Positions 44,392 to 50,436 of a stretch of DNA of 50,436 bases are shown here, one piece after another. The stretch spans positions 1 to 50,436 of the forward strand of contig UQNF01000008.1 in the NCBI GenBank assembly GCA_900542285.1. The letters are read 5' to 3'. The notes beneath the pieces are model-generated. The model was not told where the DNA came from and did not search any database. It saw only the letters and a program-made list of their open reading frames with translations. Every line of letters begins with the position of its first letter. Positions within the stretch are counted from its first letter, which is position 1. The translations under genes and the position numbers were made by a program. Source of the DNA: an uncultured Clostridium sp. (lineage in GTDB: Bacteria > Bacillota > Clostridia > Christensenellales > CAG-138).

Positions 44392-45618
44392 CTAAATTGC
44401 AAAATTTCCGTCGATGAAAACGGGGATTTCTTTACCGTCCTGCGTAATTCCAATGATTGAAAGATCTCGCGTTCCAATCATAAAATCACAGTGCTGGATA
44501 CTGTTGTTCAGACCTGCAGCAACGAGTTCCTCCGCAGTCATATTCTCTCCGTTCTTGATACACGGATATGCGGCGCCAAAAGCGAGATGGCACGAAGCGT
44601 TCTCATCAAACAAGGTGTTGTAGAAGAGAATGCCGCTGTTTGAAATCGGGGAATCAAACGGTACGAGTGCGACCTCTCCGATCCTTGAAGCACCCTCATC
44701 AAGGCTGATAGCCTGCTTTAAATACTCCTCCCCCTGTTCAGCATGAACTTCGGTAATAACACCATCCTTAAGTATCATATAAAAGTCTTTAATTATATTG
44801 CCGCCTTCAACAAGAGGCATTGAGGCAACCACCTTGCCGTTTACGCCGTCAAGCTTCGGCGCAGTAAACACCTCTTCAGTAGGCATATTTGCAACAAACT
44901 CAATACCTGTCTTGCTGAGCTCAGATCCGGCCATCCAGATATGATTTTCAGGAAGCTCTATCATAAGATCGGTACCGAGCGAATTGGTATAATGGAGATA
45001 CTTAAAGTTATATTCGTTCAATGCTTCACGCTTTTGCTTAAGGTATTCGCAGTGATCCCTCCAGCGCTTGACCGCACCGCCTTCGGGGGTTATGCGTACA
45101 GAATTGAATATCTCTTTCCATAGCCTATCCATTGCCTCATCTTCGGGCAGATCCGTAAATACCTTCTTTGCCCAGGACGGAATGGGAATACTTGCGACAC
45201 ACCAAGGGAATGCGCTTGCCATAAGCATATCGTGAAATTCTTTATTTGCTTCGCCGGAAGCCTTGGAGGCTCGTTCAAGTCTTGAAGGGTCAACGCCCTT
45301 GAGATTCTCAGGATCTGTTGCAGATATGGAAAGCCTTGCAGCGCCCATCTTTGCAAACCCGAGTGCCTTGTCGGAATCCCAATGGAATACCCTGTCAAAA
45401 ACTTCATCGTCTGCATTCAGCCAATGCTGACGCGAAACAAAATCGTCGCTCCAATTCATTATTACATCTTTTGCACCAACATCGTACGCAGCCTTGACGC
45501 AAAGCCTGGCAAATTCCGCACAAGATATCGGAGAATTGATGACAACGTATTGCCCTTTCTGGACATTTAGACCCACTTCGATGAGCAAGCGGGCGTATTC
45601 TTCAAGCATATTAACCAT
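44392..45618 (-). CDS. M29-family aminopeptidase (AmpS/aminopeptidase T type)
   Basis: This cytosolic metal-dependent exopeptidase removes N-terminal residues from peptides. The 408-aa protein shows the family's metal-ligand segments in the C-terminal half: MPTEEVFTAP, GEVALVP, the FYNTLFDENASCHLAFG segment and IQHCDFMIG followed by a late Asp. The ATG at 45618 follows GGAGGA by 9 nt. It lies 25 nt after the trpS stop, in the same direction. Confidence 0.92.
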   Translation of the reverse strand: MVNMLEEYARLLIEVGLNVQKGQYVVINSPISCAEFARLCVKAAYDVGAKDVIMNWSDDFVSRQHWLNADDEVFDRVFHWDSDKALGFAKMGAARLSISATDPENLKGVDPSRLERASKASGEANKEFHDMLMASAFPWCVASIPIPSWAKKVFTDLPEDEAMDRLWKEIFNSVRITPEGGAVKRWRDHCEYLKQKREALNEYNFKYLHYTNSLGTDLMIELPENHIWMAGSELSKTGIEFVANMPTEEVFTAPKLDGVNGKVVASMPLVEGGNIIKDFYMILKDGVITEVHAEQGEEYLKQAISLDEGASRIGEVALVPFDSPISNSGILFYNTLFDENASCHLAFGAAYPCIKNGENMTAEELVAAGLNNSIQHCDFMIGTRDLSIIGITQDGKEIPVFIDGNFAI

Positions 45619-45643
45619 CAATGCAATTCCTCCAAGCAAAAAA

Positions 45644-46633
45644 TCATCTTAATCCGACCTTGCGGTAGACAAGATCTATCGTCTTCTCTGCGGTCTCGGA
45701 TGCGCGTTCCGCACCACGCCTAAGGATAGCCTCAAGCTCTCCCCTATCTGCAAGAATACGACTGTACTCCTCCTGAACGGGCCGGAGCTCAGAAATAACG
45801 GCCTCGGCAACGGCAGTCTTCAGAACTCCATAGCCGTTTCCTTCGAACATGGCAACCGTCTCTTCCATTGTCTTTCCTGTCATAGCGCAGTATATTGACA
45901 AAAGGTTATTTACTCCATGACGGCCTTCTTCATAAGCGATCCTGCCCTCACTGTCGGTAACAGCACGTTTAAATTTCTTCAAGATCACCGCAGGTTCGTC
46001 AAGAATCGATATGTAAGCGTTCGGATTGGTGTCCGATTTGCTCATCTTCTTCTCCGGATCGGTAAGGCTCATGACTCTTCCGCCAATTTTAGGAATATAA
46101 GGCTCAGGGACCTTGAAGGTCTCGCCATAAGCATTATTGAACCTTATTGCAATATTTCGGGCAAGCTCAACATGCTGCTTCTGATCGTGTCCAACCGGAA
46201 CCAGATCCGCCTGGTAAAGCAAAATATCGCCAGCCATAAGCACAGGATAAGTAAACAGACCTGCATTAATATTGTCAGCATGCTTTGCACTCTTATCCTT
46301 AAACTGGGTCATGCGGTTAAGCTCACCCATATAGGTATTGCATGCAAGTACCCAATTGAGCTGCGCATGCTGCATAACATCGCTTTGAATAAACAGTGGC
46401 GATATTTCGGGGTTTATGCCGCAAGCAATAAGCAGAGCTGCCATGCTCATAGAGCGCTCACGAAGCTCGTCTGCATTCTGCCTTACGGTCAGAGCATGCA
46501 TATTTGCCACGCAATAATAGCAGAATTTGTCATCATCCTGCATGAGCTTCCAATTTCTTAATGCACCGACATAGTTGCCAAGGGTAGGAACTCCGCTGGG
46601 CTGAATTCCGCTTAGGATAATTTTCTTCTCCAT
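45644..46633 (-). CDS. trpS: Tryptophanyl-tRNA synthetase
   Basis: This class I synthetase charges tRNA-Trp. The 329-aa protein has the HIGH-equivalent segment TLGNYVGAL (about 17-25) and KMSKS at 196-200. AGAGGA lies 5 nt before the ATG. It has its own promoter (46658-46686) and a leader of only about 20-25 nt, so the T-box riboswitch that often controls trpS in Firmicutes is absent. It is the first gene of the run trpS-aminopeptidase-membrane protein-Spo0A-like. Confidence 0.97.
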   Translation of the reverse strand: MEKKIILSGIQPSGVPTLGNYVGALRNWKLMQDDDKFCYYCVANMHALTVRQNADELRERSMSMAALLIACGINPEISPLFIQSDVMQHAQLNWVLACNTYMGELNRMTQFKDKSAKHADNINAGLFTYPVLMAGDILLYQADLVPVGHDQKQHVELARNIAIRFNNAYGETFKVPEPYIPKIGGRVMSLTDPEKKMSKSDTNPNAYISILDEPAVILKKFKRAVTDSEGRIAYEEGRHGVNNLLSIYCAMTGKTMEETVAMFEGNGYGVLKTAVAEAVISELRPVQEEYSRILADRGELEAILRRGAERASETAEKTIDLVYRKVGLR

Positions 46634-46657
46634 ATTTTCCTCTCAAGACTACATCTC

Positions 46658-46686
46658 ATTATATGCGATTGGGCGGTTGTTGCCAA
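46658..46686 (-). promoter_or_regulatory. Promoter of trpS
   Basis: TTGGCA (46686-46681), a 17-nt spacer and TATAAT (46663-46658) on the minus strand. The -35 falls in a stem-loop, TGGGCGGTTG / CAACCGCTCA (46670-46693), which lies just after the kbl stop and could also end kbl transcripts. Confidence 0.75.
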
Positions 46687-46719
46687 CCGCTCAATGCAAA
46701 ACAAATGAATAAACTATTG

Positions 46720-47901
46720 TTAGATTCCCATTTCTTCCTTGACTTCTTTGAAGCACTGTACTGCGAAGTCAAGGTCTTCTTTTGTATGTCCTGCGGACAC
46801 CTGAGTACGAATTCTTGCCTTGCCCATGGGAACTACTGGATAGCAGAAACCTACGACATAAACACCCTTTTCAAGCATACGCTTTGCAAACTCCTGTGCA
46901 ACCTTAGCATCGTAAAGCATTACGGGCACGATGGGATGAGTGCTTTCTGGGACATCAAAACCGAGTTTGCCGAGTTCCTGACGGAAATACCTGGTGTTCT
47001 CATGAACCCTGTCGCGAAGGGCGGTGGATTCGGTCAGCATATCGATGACCTTGATGGAAGCCGCGCAGATAGCAGGAGCAAGGGTGTTAGAGAAGAGATA
47101 AGGACGAGACTTCTGGCGAAGCAGGTCAACGATCTCCTGGCGGGCGCAGGTGTATCCACCGCTGGCTCCGCCCATTGCCTTGCCGAGGGTACCTGTGATG
47201 ATATCTACACGACCCATAACACCGCAGGCTTCAGCGGTTCCTCTGCCATGCTCGCCCATGAAACCAACAGCATGACTGTCATCAACCATGACGAGAGCGC
47301 CGTATTCATCAGCAAGATCGCAAATCGCAGGAAGGTTTGCAATAAAGCCGTCCATGGAAAATACGCCATCGGTTGCAATCAGCTTGATGCGGCAATCCTT
47401 TGCAGCTTCGAGCTGAGCACGGAGATCGTCCATATCGTTGTTCTTATAACGGAACCTTTGGGCCTTGCAGAGACGTACGCCGTCAATGATGCTGGCATGG
47501 TTCAGTTCATCGGAGATAACAGCATCTTCCTTGCCGAGAAGCGTTTCAAACAGACCGCCGTTTGCATCGAAGCAGGAGCTGTAAAGGATACAGTCATCTG
47601 TGCCTATAAAATCGGCAAGCTTGCGCTCGAGCTGCTTATGAATCTGCTGGGTTCCGCAGATAAAGCGGACGGAGGAAAGACCGAAGCCCCAACTATCATA
47701 GCTGGCTTTCGCAGCAGCGATGATATCGGGATTGTCTGAAAGACCGAGGTAGTTGTTAGCACACATGTTGAGTACACCGTCCTTAGCCGTGGTGTTTATG
47801 CGTGCCTTCTGAGGGGTAGTGATTATTCTCTCATCCTTGTAGGTGCCTGCTTCACGGATGGAAGCAAGCTCATTACGGAAAATCTCATATGCCTGTTTCA
47901 T
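46720..47901 (-). CDS. kbl: Glycine C-acetyltransferase (2-amino-3-ketobutyrate CoA ligase)
   Basis: Kbl cleaves 2-amino-3-oxobutyrate with CoA to glycine and acetyl-CoA, the second step of threonine breakdown. The 393-aa protein is a fold-type I alpha-oxoamine synthase with the PLP lysine Lys241 in TGTLGKAMGGASGG and the VDDSHAVGFMG cofactor Asp segment. The ATG at 47901 follows AAAGGA by 9 nt. It lies 30 nt downstream of tdh. Confidence 0.97.
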   Translation of the reverse strand: MKQAYEIFRNELASIREAGTYKDERIITTPQKARINTTAKDGVLNMCANNYLGLSDNPDIIAAAKASYDSWGFGLSSVRFICGTQQIHKQLERKLADFIGTDDCILYSSCFDANGGLFETLLGKEDAVISDELNHASIIDGVRLCKAQRFRYKNNDMDDLRAQLEAAKDCRIKLIATDGVFSMDGFIANLPAICDLADEYGALVMVDDSHAVGFMGEHGRGTAEACGVMGRVDIITGTLGKAMGGASGGYTCARQEIVDLLRQKSRPYLFSNTLAPAICAASIKVIDMLTESTALRDRVHENTRYFRQELGKLGFDVPESTHPIVPVMLYDAKVAQEFAKRMLEKGVYVVGFCYPVVPMGKARIRTQVSAGHTKEDLDFAVQCFKEVKEEMGI

Positions 47902-47931
47902 AATTATAATTCCTTTCAATAGATAATCAAT

Positions 47932-48975
47932 TTATTCAGTCCAGTCAAGGACAACCTTTCCGCTCTTGCCGCTGCTCATTGCCTCGAATCCTTTTTCATA
48001 ATCACGGTAATTGAACCTGTGAGTAACCATAGGAGTGAGGTCAAGACCGGCTTCGATCATTGCGCCCATCTTATACCAGGTTTCGAACATCTTTCTTCCG
48101 TAGATGCCCTGAAGTGTAAGACCCTTAAAGATAATATCGTTCCAATCAACCACGGTTCCGGGACCTGCAATACCGAGCAGAGCAACCTTGCCGCCGTGAC
48201 GCATGGACTTGATGAGCTGATTGAGCGCGCCGCCATTGCCGCTCATTTCAAGACCGACATCGAAGCCTTCGGTCATGCCAAGTTCTTTCATTACATCAGC
48301 AAGATTTTCTTTTGCTACGTTAGCAGGCCTGGTCGCACCAAGGGTCTTTGCAAGACCAAGGCGATACTCGTTAACATCCGTGATCACGACATTGCGGGCT
48401 CCGTTATGCTTGACGATAGCGGCAGCCATCATGCCGATAGGGCCTGCACCGGTAATAAGTACATCTTCACCGATAACATCAAACATCAGTGCGGTGTGGG
48501 TAGCATTGCCATAAGCGTCAAAGAAGGAAATGATATCGTCCGGGATATCGTTCTTATCCATTGGTACAACATTCGAAGCGGGAATGCAGAGATACTCAGC
48601 GAAAGCACCGTCGCGCTCCACGCCTACGCCCTTCGTATGCTCACACCACTGACCGTTTCCGCTGCGGCAGTTACGGCAGTGTCCGCAAACGATATGACCT
48701 TCGCCCGAAACACGCTGACCAACATACAGTCCGGTAACACCCTCGCCAAGTTCAGCAATTTCTCCGACATACTCATGACCGACTACAACAGGAGGAGTAA
48801 GATGCTGCTGAGCCCAAGGATCCCAGTTAAATATGTGAACATCGGTACCGCATATTGCAGTCTTGCGTATCTTAATAAGCACTTCGCCCATGCCGGGTTC
48901 CGGTACAGGAACCTGCATAAGTGTCAAACCCTTGGCTTTTTCAGTCTTAACAAGGGCATTCATCATTCTTTTCAT
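47932..48975 (-). CDS. tdh: L-threonine 3-dehydrogenase
   Basis: Tdh oxidises L-threonine to 2-amino-3-oxobutyrate with NAD+. The 347-aa protein is a zinc medium-chain dehydrogenase: catalytic zinc Cys42 in ICGTD, GHEYVGE downstream, the structural zinc cysteines in CGHCRNCRSGNGQWC, and the NAD motif GAGPIG. The ATG at 48975 follows GGAGGC by 4-5 nt. It is flanked by kbl downstream and the aspartate aminotransferase-like gene 14 nt upstream. Confidence 0.97.
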   Translation of the reverse strand: MKRMMNALVKTEKAKGLTLMQVPVPEPGMGEVLIKIRKTAICGTDVHIFNWDPWAQQHLTPPVVVGHEYVGEIAELGEGVTGLYVGQRVSGEGHIVCGHCRNCRSGNGQWCEHTKGVGVERDGAFAEYLCIPASNVVPMDKNDIPDDIISFFDAYGNATHTALMFDVIGEDVLITGAGPIGMMAAAIVKHNGARNVVITDVNEYRLGLAKTLGATRPANVAKENLADVMKELGMTEGFDVGLEMSGNGGALNQLIKSMRHGGKVALLGIAGPGTVVDWNDIIFKGLTLQGIYGRKMFETWYKMGAMIEAGLDLTPMVTHRFNYRDYEKGFEAMSSGKSGKVVLDWTE

Positions 48976-48989
48976 ATTTGCCTCCAAAA

Positions 48990-50282
48990 TTAGTTTACAA
49001 AGCAATTATTGATCAGCTTCTCGGCTGCGGCGAGCTTAATGCAGACGCAAAGCACGCGCATTGCTTTTTCAAGTTCGTCAAGCGGGGGAAAACTGGGAGC
49101 AATCCTTAGATTACTGTCGTTCGGATCCTTTTTATAAGGATAGGTCGCACCGGCACCGGTCATTACAACGCCTGCTTCCTTGCAGAGCTGGTGTACTCGG
49201 TGAGCGCATCCATTCATTACAAACAGGCTTACAAAGTATCCGCCCTTTGGATTTGACCAAGAAGCTATTCCAAGGGGCTTTATCTCTGACTCGAGAACAC
49301 TCTCAACCAAGTCAAACTTTGGTTTAAGAATCTCGGCATGCCTGCGCATATGGGCCACTAAGCCCTGCGCATCCTTAAAGAAGCACACATGGCGAAGCTG
49401 GTTTAGCTTATCGTAGCTTATGGACTGTGCACCAATCAGTTTCTTCATATAGTCCATATTCGCTTCGCTGCAGGCAAAACAAGCTACACCGGAACCCGGA
49501 AAAGTTACCTTGGATGTTGAAGCGAATTCAAAAGGCATATCCGGATTACCTGCTTTTTCACAAGCGGAGAGAATGTCAATAAACGGCATATACTCGCCGC
49601 TAAACTCATGAACACAATATGCGTTGTCCCACATAAGGATAAAGTCCTTAGCTGCGGGCTTCATTGATGCGATCCTGTCGATAACAGCATCGGAATAAAC
49701 GATTCCGCTGGGGTTCGCATACTTTGGAACACACCACATTCCTTTTACGCTCTCATCCTTGATAAGTTCTTCGACCATATCCATATCCGGGCCGTCATCA
49801 AGGATGGGAATCGGGATCATTTCCATTCCAAATGTCTCTGATATGGTAAAATGGCGGTCATAGCCGGGCACCGGACAAAGGAACTTGACCTTGTCAAGCT
49901 GTGACCATGGTTTATCAGAATGCAAAAGTCCATGAGTATATGCCTTTGAGATCGTATCGTACATGAGCGTTAAGCTTGAATTGCCGCCCATGAACAGCTG
50001 CTCATACCTTACGCCGAGCAGATCGGCAAAGAGCCTGCGGCATGCAGGAAGCCCCATCAGCTCACCATAATTGCGAGCTTCCACGCCTTCGTCGACCGTA
50101 TCATCAATATGCATATTTAACAATTCATTTGACAAATCTAACTGCGCGCGGCTGGGCTTGCCTCGTGCCATATTAAGCGACAAGTTCTGGGCTTTAATGG
50201 CTGAATACTCCTCTTGAACACTGCTGTAAAATTCGCCAAGCTGCTGCCGGCTCATCTCAGTAAGCTTCATAATTGCAGACAT
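48990..50282 (-). CDS. Type Ic aspartate aminotransferase-like protein
   Basis: This is a PLP aminotransferase of the Ic subgroup (the Pfam family related to MocR-type aminotransferase domains), probably interconverting aspartate and 2-oxoglutarate with oxaloacetate and glutamate. The 430-aa protein has the early substrate segment NMARGKPSRAQLDLS, MWDNAYCVHEF with the cofactor Asp/Tyr, and the PLP lysine Lys258 in STSKVTFPGSG. The ATG at 50282 has AAAGG close upstream; an in-frame TTG 27 nt earlier is possible. It is the first gene of the run with tdh and kbl. Confidence 0.9.
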   Translation of the reverse strand: MSAIMKLTEMSRQQLGEFYSSVQEEYSAIKAQNLSLNMARGKPSRAQLDLSNELLNMHIDDTVDEGVEARNYGELMGLPACRRLFADLLGVRYEQLFMGGNSSLTLMYDTISKAYTHGLLHSDKPWSQLDKVKFLCPVPGYDRHFTISETFGMEMIPIPILDDGPDMDMVEELIKDESVKGMWCVPKYANPSGIVYSDAVIDRIASMKPAAKDFILMWDNAYCVHEFSGEYMPFIDILSACEKAGNPDMPFEFASTSKVTFPGSGVACFACSEANMDYMKKLIGAQSISYDKLNQLRHVCFFKDAQGLVAHMRRHAEILKPKFDLVESVLESEIKPLGIASWSNPKGGYFVSLFVMNGCAHRVHQLCKEAGVVMTGAGATYPYKKDPNDSNLRIAPSFPPLDELEKAMRVLCVCIKLAAAEKLINNCFVN

Positions 50283-50325
50283 TGTCCTTTCAGTGGCCTT
50301 GTCAAGCAAGGCATATTTCTGTTAA

Positions 50326-50354
50326 ATTATAGTCCTTTTTTAGCCGTATGTCAA
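50326..50354 (-). promoter_or_regulatory. Promoter of the aminotransferase-tdh-kbl operon
   Basis: TTGACA (50354-50349), a 17-nt spacer and TATAAT (50331-50326) on the minus strand: perfect consensus in both hexamers and spacing. Confidence 0.9.
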
Positions 50355-50381
50355 CAAATACTCAGGCCAATATTATATAAA

Positions 50382-50436
50382 ATGTGTTGAAGCGTCAAGC
50401 ATAGGTGACACATTTCCTTTCAAGAGAGCAGTCAAG
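50382..50436. repeat. Terminal inverted repeat, right copy
   Basis: This is the exact reverse complement of bases 1-55. Read outward from the window, both copies begin ATGTGTTGAAGCGTCAAGC, so the same end of a multicopy element faces the window on both sides. Confidence 0.9.

Noticed and set aside
46663..47739. 358-codon plus-strand frame opposite kbl
   Set aside because: It is antisense to a clear kbl, lacks a ribosome site and shows no family motifs; it is a codon-bias shadow.
48019..48993. 324-codon plus-strand frame opposite tdh
   Set aside because: It mirrors the tdh reading frame and has no recognisable domain or start signal.

Overview
The window reads as chromosomal DNA of a low-to-mid GC (mid-40s % by eye) anaerobic Bacillota, most likely an uncultured gut-type Clostridia. 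The evidence is the gene content: class III fructose-bisphosphatase, a pyrophosphate-type phosphofructokinase, ferredoxin-linked indolepyruvate oxidoreductase, an ECF transporter S subunit, a Spo0A-family protein, the miaB-mutS-mutL-miaA cluster and a pcrA-ligA pair. Strong sigma-A promoters and AGGAGG ribosome sites recur. The two window ends carry the same exact 55-bp sequence in inverted orientation, which looks like an assembly stop at a multicopy element.

Layout. 1-370: terminal repeat, promoter, tRNA-Glu(CUC) and its terminator. 370-4018 (-): fbp and a membrane-anchored NlpC/P60 wall hydrolase. 4227-6233 (+): transketolase. 6393-10426 (+): two-gene ABC exporter with a coiled-coil FtsX-type permease. 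10500-19184 (+): miaB, mutS, mutL, miaA, a PLP 'aluminium resistance' lyase and a cysteine-cluster protein; hfq is absent from its usual slot. 19284-27550 (-): pyridoxamine kinase, tyrosine recombinase, rnhA, nitroreductase, uvrA, uvrB. 27726-28603: a 54-aa membrane protein (+) and an ECF S component (-). 28880-36694 (+): iorA-iorB, a PatB-type aminotransferase/lyase, pcrA, ligA. 36740-37528 (-): proC. 37629-42744 (+): AGCS symporter, then hflX, a thymidylate-kinase-like gene and a PPi-type phosphofructokinase. 42794-46633 (-): trpS, an M29 aminopeptidase, a membrane-anchored unknown and an atypical Spo0A-like regulator. 46720-50282 (-): kbl, tdh and a type Ic aspartate aminotransferase, driven from a near-consensus promoter.

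How they fit together. The metabolic genes point to amino-acid fermentation: threonine to glycine plus acetyl-CoA (tdh-kbl), aromatic 2-oxo acids to acyl-CoA (iorAB plus an aminotransferase) and alanine/glycine uptake. Sugar phosphates are handled through PPi-PFK, FBPase III and transketolase. Much of the rest is DNA repair: mutSL, uvrAB, pcrA, ligA, rnhA.

The most interesting items are four. First, an orphan Spo0A-like protein whose receiver domain has lost the phosphoacceptor Asp, co-directional with a membrane-anchored extracellular protein. Second, an HflX GTPase with an N-terminal RadC-like JAMM motif, preceded by a short leader ORF. Third, a perfect 14-bp inverted repeat with a 6-nt spacer beside the tyrosine recombinase gene. 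Fourth, a small protein with an evenly spaced eight-cysteine cluster.
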